NCBI GenBank assembly: GCA_964481575.1
Contig: CAYZTR010000036.1
Coordinates: 1 to 22,585 of the forward strand
Reading direction: 5' to 3'
Length of the DNA: 22,585 nt
Origin: UQRS01 sp964481575
Lineage (GTDB): Bacteria; Bacillota; Clostridia; Oscillospirales; Acutalibacteraceae
Below are positions 1 to 7,006 of the stretch, piece by piece; position 1 is the first letter of the stretch, and each line of letters starts with the position of its first letter. Under the pieces are notes generated by a model that saw only the letters and a program-made list of their open reading frames with translations, had not been told where the DNA came from and ran no database searches. A program made the translations under genes and the position numbers.

Positions 1-417
1 ACCTGGACGGCCCAAACGGATCCGGAACCCGATGCGGCAGTGGTGGCTGTTGTTTCCGCGATTGAATCCCTGCCGGATTATGAGGAAATGACCGAAGCAG
101 CCTTGGCAGATGCCCAAGCAGCCAAAGCCCTCTACGATGCTTTAACCGACAATCAAAAGGCGGAGGTCGGTACAGATCTGGTCGATCGTTTGGAAGAATT
201 GTTGACCTGGACGGCCCAAACGGATCCGGAACCCGATGCGGGAGTGGCGGCTGTTGTTTCCGCAATTGAATCCCTGCCGGATTATGAGGAAATGACCGAA
301 GCAGCTCTGGTAGATGCCAAGGCGGCCAAAACACTTTACGATGCGCTGGACGAGGCGCAGCAGGCGCAGATCGACAATGACCTGATTGCCAAGCTGGAGC
401 AGTTGCTGGCCTGGACA
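1..417 (+). repeat. Tandem 204-bp coding repeat (two copies visible)
   Basis: Bases 1-37 recur exactly at 205-241, giving a period of 204 bp (68 codons). A second stretch, encoding IESLPDYEEMTEA, is also almost unchanged between copies. Divergence rises toward the 3' half of each unit, where the second copy runs into the linker before the dockerin. The array probably continues to the left of the window. It is in-frame and encodes helical spacer modules. Confidence 0.9.
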
Positions 418-609
418 CCGACCACCTTCCTGCTTGGAGATATGAATAGGGACGGCAGTTTGTCGGTAACCGATGTGGTGCTGCTGCGGAAAGCCATTTT
501 GAACAATACCTTCGTTGAAGACGTGCCTATGGGTGATATGAATGGGGACGGCGCCCTGTCTGTGACCGATGTGGTCTTGTTGCGGAAAGCCATCCTTGCC
601 CAGAAATAA
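1..609 (+). CDS. 3' end of repeat-containing dockerin protein (5' partial)
   Basis: The reading frame is open from base 1, so the start lies upstream of the window; the GTG at 40 is internal. Two copies of a 68-residue unit come first. Each begins TWTAQTDPEPDA, continues with AVVSAIESLPDYEEMTEAAL and ends with a charged predicted-helical stretch around LYDAL. A dockerin type I module follows (bases about 436-606) with two calcium-loop repeats, GDMNRDG and GDMNGDG, each followed by SVTDVVLLRKAIL. In both loops the calcium ligands D, N, D and the distal D are present. Dockerins bind cohesin modules on scaffoldins or the cell surface, so the whole protein is expected to be exported. The upstream part, probably enzymatic or adhesive, is not visible. 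The repeats resemble helical GA/FIVAR-like spacer modules of clostridial surface proteins, but that family assignment is tentative. Confidence 0.9.
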   Translation, partial: TWTAQTDPEPDAAVVAVVSAIESLPDYEEMTEAALADAQAAKALYDALTDNQKAEVGTDLVDRLEELLTWTAQTDPEPDAGVAAVVSAIESLPDYEEMTEAALVDAKAAKTLYDALDEAQQAQIDNDLIAKLEQLLAWTPTTFLLGDMNRDGSLSVTDVVLLRKAILNNTFVEDVPMGDMNGDGALSVTDVVLLRKAILAQK

Positions 610-622
610 TTTCGTTTAGGAA

Positions 623-656
623 ATCGACCGATCTGCTGTTTAGCAGGTCGGTCGAT
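623..656 (+). terminator. Hairpin terminator after dockerin gene
   Basis: A 15-bp stem (623-637 with 642-656, one G-U pair) closes on a GTTT loop 14 bases after the stop codon. The following bases (CTGTAATTGC) are not a strong U-tract, so termination may be partial or the hairpin may mainly protect the 3' end. Bases 657-767 show nothing else I can name. Confidence 0.6.
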
Positions 657-767
657 CTGTAATTGCAGGTATGATTTGACCTTTTACGGGAATCTTAGAA
701 GTGAATAGCAATTCAACTGGGAACAGGCCAGCTACCCATAACAAAGTTTCCTGCGGCAGAAAATCTA

Positions 768-796
768 TTGACAAAATCCGGCAAATATAGTATAAT
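768..796 (+). promoter_or_regulatory. Sigma-A promoter of the Mn export operon
   Basis: Consensus -35 TTGACA (768-773), 17-bp spacer, consensus -10 TATAAT (791-796). Transcription would start near 803, just ahead of the riboswitch aptamer. Confidence 0.85.
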
Positions 797-812
797 CAGG
801 AAACAAAATACT

Positions 813-941
813 CGTGGGGGAGTAGTAAGCGTGCAGTTTCTGCACGTAACAAGTCAACATCCTGGCCGCAATGGCCTGGCTTGTTTTAAATTGCGAGACT
901 CATGTATAACTTTCGTGCTATACTTGATGTCCTCCCCAACT
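813..941 (+). promoter_or_regulatory. yybP-ykoY (Mn2+-sensing) riboswitch aptamer
   Basis: The RNA begins with GGGGGAGTAG, the hallmark 5' sequence of the yybP-ykoY family. It closes with CTCCCCAAC, forming P1 (814-822 with 932-940, one mismatch). Between these lie a perfect hairpin (CGTGCAG 830-836 with CTGCACG 840-846), an arm closed by AACAAG/CTTGTT that contains GGCC-GCAAT-GGCC, and a GCGAGACT segment (893-900) matching the conserved GAGAC region. A further stem pairs 901-908 with 919-926. The gene directly downstream is mntP, the best-known partner of this riboswitch. Family members bind Mn2+ and usually switch exporters on. The assignment rests on motif and context; no covariance search was run. 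Confidence 0.87.
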
Positions 942-948
942 TTTCTTG

Positions 949-993
949 CTCAAGTATTGCCAATGGTTATGCTTGAGTTTTTTTGTTTTTTTT
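949..993 (+). terminator. Riboswitch expression-platform terminator
   Basis: CTCAAG (949-954) pairs with CTTGAG (972-977), extended inside by imperfect pairing of ATTGCC with GGTTAT. A long U-rich tract follows (978-993, one interruption). It sits between the aptamer and the mntP start, as expected for transcriptional control by the riboswitch. An alternative partner for its left arm lies at 920-927. Confidence 0.8.
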
Positions 994-1012
994 ATACTTT
1001 GAAAGATAGGGA

Positions 1013-1609
1013 ATGATTGTTTTGGAATGGAGCATTTTGTTTTTTCTCAACAGTATTTTGCTAGGGGCCGGACTGGCTATGGATGCCTTTTCGGTTTCCT
1101 TGGCCAATGGACTGCAACAGCCTGGGATGCGGGCAGGTAAATTGTGCGGAATTGCCGGTGCGTTTGCTGCCTTTCAGGCAGTTATGCCCATGATTGGTTG
1201 GATTTGCGTCCATACTATTGTGGAGCGGTTTCAGGCATTTGAGCGGTTGATTCCCTGGATTGCGTTGCTCTTGTTGGAATACATTGGCGGAAAAATGCTG
1301 CTGGAAGGAATTCGGAACCGGGGAGATGCTGCTGCGAAGGAAAAGCCTATGACCTTTGGTGTTCTAATGCTGCAGGGGGTGGCCACTTCTATTGATGCTC
1401 TTTCGGTTGGTTTTACAATTGCCGCTTATGACTGGATTATGGCGGTGGTATGCGCTCTGCTTATCGCGTTGGTTACCTGGATAATCTGTTTGGGCGGCCT
1501 GACCATTGGAAAAAAATTCGGAACCAGGTTGGCTGGTCGAGCCGGCATTCTGGGGGGCATTATTTTGATTGCTATCGGTTTGGAGATCTTTATTAGTGGA
1601 ATTCTGTAA
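1013..1609 (+). CDS. mntP: Manganese efflux pump MntP
   Basis: A 198-residue membrane protein of the MntP (DUF204) family that exports Mn2+ across the cytoplasmic membrane. The family fold of about six transmembrane segments is visible as alternating hydrophobic stretches. The two halves carry the diagnostic acidic motifs AMDAFSVS (Asp24) and SIDALSVG (Asp128), which lie in the metal pathway of characterised MntP. Length is typical for the family. The ATG at 1013 has its purine-rich stretch (GATAGGGA) almost abutting; a TTG at 1022 would have better Shine-Dalgarno spacing and would fit the usual short N-terminus, so the true start may be three codons later. The gene lies directly behind a Mn riboswitch and terminator, and 15 bases ahead of the ATPase with which it is probably co-transcribed. 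Confidence 0.93.
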   Translation: MIVLEWSILFFLNSILLGAGLAMDAFSVSLANGLQQPGMRAGKLCGIAGAFAAFQAVMPMIGWICVHTIVERFQAFERLIPWIALLLLEYIGGKMLLEGIRNRGDAAAKEKPMTFGVLMLQGVATSIDALSVGFTIAAYDWIMAVVCALLIALVTWIICLGGLTIGKKFGTRLAGRAGILGGIILIAIGLEIFISGIL

Positions 1610-1624
1610 AAGAAGGTGTACGCG

Positions 1625-4381
1625 ATGAAATCATCCAATCATTTTGAAACCTTGTCCATAGGGGAAACCTGCAGACTTTTACAGTCTGATCCGCGGGAGG
1701 GGCTGACGCAACAGGAGGCGGAACGCCGCTTGCAGGAAAATGGAAAAAACAAGTTGCAGGAAAAGAAGAAGAAATCCTGGCTACAGGTTTTTCTTTCTCA
1801 ATTGCAGGATCCGATGATTTATGTGCTGTTTGCAGCAATTGCCGTTACCATCGGGGTCTCAATATATGACACTATAAATTGGCTGCGGGCGGGGAATCCT
1901 TTTGATTTTATACAGTCCGGAGACTGGCCGGATGTGGTGATTATTTTGGCGGTGATCCTGCTGAATGCAGTGATCGGCACTGTGCAGGAGATCAAGGCCC
2001 AGTCTTCTCTAGAGGCTCTGAAGCAGATGTCCAGCCCGGAATCTACTGTGATCCGGGAGGGAAAGCGAATTCGCATCAAATCAGAGAATTTGGTGCCTGG
2101 CGATCTGGTGGCGCTGGAAGAGGGTGATACCATTGGGGCGGATCTGCGGCTTTTGGAATCCTTTAATTTGAAAGTTAACGAGTCCAGTTTGACTGGGGAG
2201 TCCATGCAGGTGGAAAAGGATGCCCGGCTGGTATTTAGTGAGGCACTTGGCGTGGCTGACCGCACCAATATGGTGTATATGTCCACACCGGTAACCTATG
2301 GCCGCGGCATTGGCATGGTAAGTCAATGCGGCATGCATACTGAAATCGGAAAAATTGCTACAGCCCTGGAGGATGAGCAGAACGAGCAAACACCTTTGCA
2401 GAAGGTGCTGGCCAAGCTTTCTAAAACCTTGGGACTCCTGACACTGGCCGTGGTGGTTCTTGTATTACTGGCAGATCTGATTTGGATCTTTGCAGATGGA
2501 AAGGGAGGTGAAATAGCTTCCTATATGGAGGCGATTTTGTCTGCCATTTCTTTGGCTGTTGCCGCAATTCCTGAGGGGCTGCCCGCGGTGGTGACGATTG
2601 TGCTGGCCATCGGGGTACAAAAGATGGTGAAAGCTAATACCATTGTTCGCCGATTGCCCGCGGTGGAGACGCTGGGATCGGTATCGGTAGTATGCTCGGA
2701 CAAAACCGGAACATTGACCCAAAATCAAATGACGGTGGTAGAGGCTTATTGCAATAGCCAGGTTATTTTGCAGGAAGCTTTTTCGGCGCAGACGGCAGAT
2801 GAATTTTCCTTATTGGCTGCGGGGTTGAGCCTTTGCTCCAACGCCACGGTGGACGAGGGAATATATGGAGATCCCACCGAAATTGCATTGGTGTATTTTG
2901 CCAATGCGTTGGGACTGCACAAAGGGCGGTTGGAGGCGGATTCGCCCCGGGTGGATGAACTTCCCTTTGACAGTGACCGTAAGATGATGACCACGTTGCA
3001 TGAAGCGGATGGAACACGCATCGGCTATACCAAAGGGGCATTGGATTCAATTCTTCAGCATACTACACGAATTCGGGAACAGGGGAATCTTCGCCCCATC
3101 ACCCAGACGGATATTGACCGAATTTATCAGGTGAACCAGTATTTCAGTGATAAAGCATTGCGGGTGTTGGCTTTGGCTTATCAGACCAGCGGTCGGACGC
3201 AGGAAGTGGATCTGATTTTTGTGGGCCTGGTGGCCATGGTGGATCCGGCCCGGCCGGAGGCCAAAGGCGCGGTGGAAAAATTTAAACGAGCTGGGATCGT
3301 CACGGTTATGATTACCGGGGATCATAAGGATACAGCTTTTGCCATTGCCCGGGATCTGGGGATCTGCCAGGAGAAAGCGCAATGTATAACTGGTGCCCAG
3401 GTGGATGCTATGACACCGGAACAACTGCGGGAATCCTGCAAAACTGTCCGGGTGTTTGCCAGAGTTTCCCCCGAAAACAAGGTGCAGATTGTCAAAGCGT
3501 TTCAGGACAACGGCAATATCTGTGCCATGACCGGGGACGGTGTCAATGACGCACCCAGTTTAAAAGCGGCGGATATCGGGATTGCTATGGGAATCACCGG
3601 CACTGACGTGGCCAAGGGTGCGGCGGATATGGTACTGACGGATGACAACTTTGCTTCCATTGAAAAGGCTGTGGAGGAAGGCCGTGGCATTTACGCCAAT
3701 ATCAAAAAGACCATTTACTTCCTTTTGTCCAGCAACATTGCCGAAGTTATGGCTATGTTTTTGCTGATCTGCATTGGGATGCCGGCACCGCTGATTGCCA
3801 TTCATTTGTTATGGGTCAATCTAATTACCGACAGTCTGCCAGCGGTTGCCCTTGGGATGGATCCCAAATCCGCTGATGTGCTGGAGGAAAAACCCCGGGA
3901 TCCGGGGGAAGGTATTTTTGCCAATGGTGGCATGCGTGTAGTTGTTGGTTATGGCCTTGCTCTGACTTGTGCAGTTTTGCTGGCGTATTTTTCTGCTGGC
4001 TGGCTCAATGGCGCCCATACTTTTTCGAAAATGAAAGCCCTGTTTACCACTTCCCCGGAGTTACTCCATCAGGCACGAACCATGACCTTTACGACCCTTG
4101 CTTTCAGTGAGCTGTTCCATATGCTTGGTATGCATAATACCAGACAATCGGTTGTGCGGGTGTTCCGCAGCAAAAACTGGATGATGGCCATTGCCTTTGC
4201 AGCCGGCCTACTGCTGCAGCTGCTGGTGGTGGAAATCCCCGCGGTGCGTTCTGTGTTTTCTGTGGCAGATTTAACCGGCGCAGAATGGCGGATCACGATA
4301 CTTTGTTCTCTTGTTCCCCTGATTGTCCATGAAATCGCTGTTTTTGTTGGCCGAATCCGAGCCAGGATAGCAAAACAATAA
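1625..4381 (+). CDS. P2-type cation-transporting ATPase (Ca2+/Mn2+ export)
   Basis: A 918-residue P-type ATPase of the SERCA/PMR1-like class. Cytoplasmic motifs appear in order: TGES (about 190-193, phosphatase loop), DKTGT with phospho-acceptor Asp359, YTKGALD (nucleotide binding), TGDHKDTA and TGDGVND (about 636-642). Membrane residues match calcium pumps: AAIPEGLP in M4, SSNIAEV in M5, VNLITDSLP in M6 and a Glu in FSELFH of M8. Residues corresponding to both SERCA calcium sites therefore seem present. The start is the ATG at 1625, eight bases after AGAAGG; a GTG at 1616 lies inside that Shine-Dalgarno. Only 15 bases separate it from mntP, so it shares the Mn riboswitch. P2 ATPases under this riboswitch in lactic streptococci protect against Mn stress, so Ca2+ or Mn2+ are the likely substrates; sequence alone does not decide. 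Confidence 0.9.
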   Translation: MKSSNHFETLSIGETCRLLQSDPREGLTQQEAERRLQENGKNKLQEKKKKSWLQVFLSQLQDPMIYVLFAAIAVTIGVSIYDTINWLRAGNPFDFIQSGDWPDVVIILAVILLNAVIGTVQEIKAQSSLEALKQMSSPESTVIREGKRIRIKSENLVPGDLVALEEGDTIGADLRLLESFNLKVNESSLTGESMQVEKDARLVFSEALGVADRTNMVYMSTPVTYGRGIGMVSQCGMHTEIGKIATALEDEQNEQTPLQKVLAKLSKTLGLLTLAVVVLVLLADLIWIFADGKGGEIASYMEAILSAISLAVAAIPEGLPAVVTIVLAIGVQKMVKANTIVRRLPAVETLGSVSVVCSDKTGTLTQNQMTVVEAYCNSQVILQEAFSAQTADEFSLLAAGLSLCSNATVDEGIYGDPTEIALVYFANALGLHKGRLEADSPRVDELPFDSDRKMMTTLHEADGTRIGYTKGALDSILQHTTRIREQGNLRPITQTDIDRIYQVNQYFSDKALRVLALAYQTSGRTQEVDLIFVGLVAMVDPARPEAKGAVEKFKRAGIVTVMITGDHKDTAFAIARDLGICQEKAQCITGAQVDAMTPEQLRESCKTVRVFARVSPENKVQIVKAFQDNGNICAMTGDGVNDAPSLKAADIGIAMGITGTDVAKGAADMVLTDDNFASIEKAVEEGRGIYANIKKTIYFLLSSNIAEVMAMFLLICIGMPAPLIAIHLLWVNLITDSLPAVALGMDPKSADVLEEKPRDPGEGIFANGGMRVVVGYGLALTCAVLLAYFSAGWLNGAHTFSKMKALFTTSPELLHQARTMTFTTLAFSELFHMLGMHNTRQSVVRVFRSKNWMMAIAFAAGLLLQLLVVEIPAVRSVFSVADLTGAEWRITILCSLVPLIVHEIAVFVGRIRARIAKQ

Positions 4382-4389
4382 GCAACAGT

Positions 4390-4415
4390 CCCCCAGGGCT
4401 TATGGCCGCTGGGGG
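4390..4415 (+). terminator. Terminator-like hairpin after the ATPase
   Basis: CCCCCAG and GGC pair with GCC and CTGGGGG around a TTATG loop, with one bulged G. It begins nine bases after the stop codon. The tail GTATTACTTTGC is only moderately T-rich, so efficiency is uncertain. Confidence 0.6.
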
Positions 4416-4437
4416 GTATTACTTTGCATTAAAATAG

Positions 4438-4466
4438 TTAACAGGTACTCACGGAATTGGTATAAT
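4438..4466 (+). promoter_or_regulatory. Sigma-A promoter ahead of damaged glycosidase gene
   Basis: -35 TTAACA (4438-4443), exactly 17 bp, then consensus -10 TATAAT (4461-4466). The start point would be near 4473, about 37 bases before the first in-frame GTG of the glycosidase remnant. No good Shine-Dalgarno precedes that GTG. Confidence 0.7.
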
Positions 4467-4509
4467 TACTATACAATAAAACGTTTTAATTCGTCTGTGC
4501 ATTGATGGA

Positions 4510-4698
4510 GTGTCCAGTATCAGTCCCTCCATCTGGGAGATGACAGCTTATGCGAACGGTATTAGGGTGGCGCCGGATGCAACAGATTCCTCTGTTCCAC
4601 TGGAGGAGGGGTCCTATCTTCTATATACCGTGCCGGAAGGAACTTGGAAGGTGATGGCCTTCTGCTGTGTAAAAACTGGAAATGGCGGTATGGATTAA
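4510..4698 (+). pseudogene. 5' remnant of dockerin-bearing glycoside hydrolase
   Basis: This 62-codon stretch is in the same frame as the long open segment that begins at 4714 and reads directly into it. It ends ...GNGGMD followed by TAA (4696-4698) and then LNPASVAAFIEL. Relatives of this enzyme typically read DYLNP at this point, so the stop looks like a tyrosine codon (TAC or TAT) changed to TAA. The part LYTVPEGTWKVMAF is the segment that precedes the catalytic barrel in such enzymes. The signal peptide and the first part of the protein, probably a couple of hundred residues, are absent: upstream is the promoter and the terminator of the preceding gene. It is best read as the start of a decayed gene, not a small protein. 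Confidence 0.72.
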
Positions 4699-4713
4699 CT
4701 GAACCCTGCGTCA

Positions 4714-6465
4714 GTGGCTGCTTTTATTGAATTGAATTATGAGCCACATTATGAGCATTTTCGCAAATATTTTGAAAACGGTACCATTACTACCGCCTTT
4801 TTTGACGAGCCGACCTTTTGGCCTTGGGGGACTGACTACGGTGCACCGGGTGCTCGACTCTGGACACCGGTTTATCATGAAAAATATGCCGAAATGTATG
4901 ACGGTGCAAGTCCCGTACTGTACTATCCGTCCTTGTGGTATGATGTTGGGGAGGAAACCACGCAGGGCCGCAACCAGTTGCAGGATGTGCGAACCCAGAT
5001 GTTTGCTGAAAATTACATCGGACAAATTAATACCTGGTGCCAGGAGCATGGGATTCGCCTTACTGGGCATATGCTGCTGGAAGAATGGGTGAATCCGGTT
5101 GGGCTGCATGGGGATTTGATGCGGGTGTTTCAGTATCAGGATATCCCCGGCGTGGATGTTATCGGTGCGTATGGGTATACGCAGGAGGCTTATAAAATCA
5201 TATCTTCCTGTGCCTATAACTGGGATAAGGGATGGGTGATGTCTGAATCCTACGGTGCCATGGGGGCGAATATGGATCCCAAGGTGCTGTATAAAAGCGC
5301 GATGGATCAGTATGCCAAAAGGATCAATTTGATGATTCCCCACGCTGTTTGGTATGATGATACGCCGGAGACAGTGGATTATCCTCCTGAGCTGTCCTAT
5401 CAGAACAGCCGGTATGCCAGTGAACTGGCTGCGTATAACAATTACATGGCCCGCTTAAATACCCTGCTGCAGGAGGGGCGTCATGTGGCGGATATTGCCA
5501 TGCTTTATCCCATTGATTATCTGGAAGCCAGTTTCCTGTTTAACGGTACGCCCAACAATCCGGAGGATGCTGATTATATGCAGGTTAGGGAGACCCTTTC
5601 TCTTTCCCTTCGCCAGGATTTCACCTATCTACATCCCTCCGTTCTGGATGCACGGTGCACCGTGTCAGGGGATACGCTTTCTTTGAACAACCAGGTCAAT
5701 TATGAGAATTATAAGGTGCTGATTCTTCCCGGCACCAAAGTGATCAGCCTGTCGAATCTGGAGAAAATTCAAGCTTTCTATGAAGGCGGCGGTAAAGTGA
5801 TCGCCACCACTACGCTTCCGACCCAGGTCACCCGTTTGGAGGACAATGAAGCAGTTCGCTCCATTATGGAGACGCTCTTTGGCCCCGATTATGATACGGC
5901 TTCCGGTGAACTGGAGCGGCACAATGCTGCCGGCGGAGCGGCCTTTTTCCTGGCCTCTGATTTCCAGTCAAAGCTGGGCGGTGTGCTGGATCAGATTCTA
6001 GAACAGTATGATGTGGAAATTTCAGATGTGGGTAGTCTTTCTTATGGCAATTTCAGCTATATTCACAAGGTGAAGGACGGCGTGAATTATTACTTCTTTG
6101 CGAATCCCAGCGATACTTCCATTGAGCCTGTCATTTCCATTCGCGGAGAATTGAAGGATCCGCAGATTTGGGAGCCGGCCACCAGAGAACGCTATACCGT
6201 GTCTTATACAGTGGAGAATGGAGTGACGACGCTGCAGCTTCCGCTGGCCCCGGTTCAGTCACTCTTTGTGGTAGATGCTGCCCTATTACCGGGAGAGCTG
6301 AATCAGAATGGCGTGTTGAGCGTTACTGATGTTGTATTCCTGCGAAAGGCTGTTCTGGAAAACCTTAATGCTACCGATGTGCCTATGAGCGATCTGAATG
6401 GGGATAATACTCTAACTGTAACTGATGTGGTGCTGCTGCGGAAGGAAATTCTGAATCATAACTAA
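4714..6465 (+). CDS. Glycoside hydrolase-like protein with C-terminal dockerin (probable pseudogene part)
   Basis: A 583-codon open segment. The first half resembles the TIM barrel of large glycosidases related to alpha-L-rhamnosidase/GH2-like enzymes: AFFDEPTFW with Asp31/Glu32 and LTGHMLLEEW with Glu123/124 are plausible active-site strands, followed by PHAVWYD. Around residues 325-400 a VLILPG...GGGKVIATT stretch looks like the Rossmann-like (beta-galactosidase trimerisation type) domain. A beta-rich region follows, then a dockerin from about residue 527. The dockerin's first calcium loop is degenerate (ELNQNG); the second is DLNGDN. The GTG at 4714 lacks a Shine-Dalgarno and there is no signal peptide, although a dockerin enzyme must be exported. 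Together with the in-frame TAA just upstream this indicates a non-functional gene. Substrate is unknown; the GH family is my estimate. Confidence 0.75.
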   Translation: MAAFIELNYEPHYEHFRKYFENGTITTAFFDEPTFWPWGTDYGAPGARLWTPVYHEKYAEMYDGASPVLYYPSLWYDVGEETTQGRNQLQDVRTQMFAENYIGQINTWCQEHGIRLTGHMLLEEWVNPVGLHGDLMRVFQYQDIPGVDVIGAYGYTQEAYKIISSCAYNWDKGWVMSESYGAMGANMDPKVLYKSAMDQYAKRINLMIPHAVWYDDTPETVDYPPELSYQNSRYASELAAYNNYMARLNTLLQEGRHVADIAMLYPIDYLEASFLFNGTPNNPEDADYMQVRETLSLSLRQDFTYLHPSVLDARCTVSGDTLSLNNQVNYENYKVLILPGTKVISLSNLEKIQAFYEGGGKVIATTTLPTQVTRLEDNEAVRSIMETLFGPDYDTASGELERHNAAGGAAFFLASDFQSKLGGVLDQILEQYDVEISDVGSLSYGNFSYIHKVKDGVNYYFFANPSDTSIEPVISIRGELKDPQIWEPATRERYTVSYTVENGVTTLQLPLAPVQSLFVVDAALLPGELNQNGVLSVTDVVFLRKAVLENLNATDVPMSDLNGDNTLTVTDVVLLRKEILNHN

Positions 6466-6474
6466 AAGATATAA

Positions 6475-6518
6475 GGCCGGCAGTGTAAGGATTGAATCCA
6501 ATACACTGCCGGCCTTTT
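6475..6518 (+). terminator. Strong bidirectional terminator
   Basis: A perfect 13-bp stem (6475-6487 with 6502-6514) has a loop that can pair further through GGATT/AATCC, and is followed by TTTT on the plus strand. On the minus strand the stem is followed by TTATATCTTTT. It lies between two convergent genes (glycosidase remnant and dut) and probably serves both. Confidence 0.88.
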
Positions 6519-6531
6519 CGATGAAATTTGC

Positions 6532-6969
6532 TTATTTGCCGGTGCTGCCGAAGCCGCCAGTACCCCGGTCAGTTTTGTCCAGAGTTTCGGCCTCCTCAAA
6601 TTCCGCTGAAAGATAGGGGAGGATCACTAGCTGCGCGATGCGATCCCCATTGGAGATGCTGCGGGGCTGGTCGGTGTCATTGTGAAGAGCGACGATATAT
6701 TCCCCCCGGTAGTCGGAATCGGCCACACCCACACAGTTGGCGGGGCGAAGCCCCTGCTTGGCTGCCAAACCGCTGCGAGCGAAGATGGCGCCGAAATATC
6801 CTTCCGGCACGGCAATGGCCAATCCGGTCCCGATTTTGGTGGTAGTATGTGGAGCAATTTCTACTGTTTCGGTATCAAAACAGGCATATAGGTCATATCC
6901 GGCGGCCTGGTCGGAGCCCCGGGAGGGTAGTTTTGCTGTTTCTTTTAGCTTTTGAATTTGCACTTTCAT
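6532..6969 (-). CDS. dut: Deoxyuridine 5'-triphosphate nucleotidohydrolase (dUTPase)
   Basis: A 145-residue trimeric dUTPase that splits dUTP into dUMP and pyrophosphate, keeping uracil out of DNA and supplying dUMP for thymidylate synthesis. All five family motifs are visible in order: AAGYDLYA, ARSGLA, GVADSDYRGE (with the catalytic-water Asp), GDRIAQLVI and the C-terminal glycine-rich arm RGTGGFGSTG. Length is standard. The ATG is preceded by AAAGG ten bases upstream. It is the last gene of an nrdD-nrdG-dut group, 37 bases after nrdG. This makes biochemical sense because a class III reductase works on triphosphates and can generate dUTP directly. Transcription ends at the shared terminator 14 bases beyond its stop codon. 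Confidence 0.96.
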   Translation of the reverse strand: MKVQIQKLKETAKLPSRGSDQAAGYDLYACFDTETVEIAPHTTTKIGTGLAIAVPEGYFGAIFARSGLAAKQGLRPANCVGVADSDYRGEYIVALHNDTDQPRSISNGDRIAQLVILPYLSAEFEEAETLDKTDRGTGGFGSTGK

Positions 6970-7006
6970 GCTACAACAACCTTTCTTAAATTTGAAGTTA
7001 ATTCAC

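Noticed and set aside
1..417. CRISPR-like direct repeats
   Set aside because: The period is 204 bp, in-frame and protein-coding, without short repeats and unique spacers.
438..606. Mobile-element or recombination origin for the two dockerin genes flanking the metal-export operon
   Set aside because: The two dockerin modules are similar because they are the same domain. There are no terminal inverted repeats, transposase fragments or target duplications around 610-4500.
768..1016. 82-codon open frame covering the mntP leader
   Set aside because: It begins inside the -35 box and runs through the riboswitch and terminator. The conserved RNA structure explains the sequence better, and the frame has no ribosome binding site or protein-like composition.
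4711..5343. 210-codon minus-strand frame opposite the glycosidase
   Set aside because: Antisense to a recognisable glycosidase barrel with no minus-strand signals.
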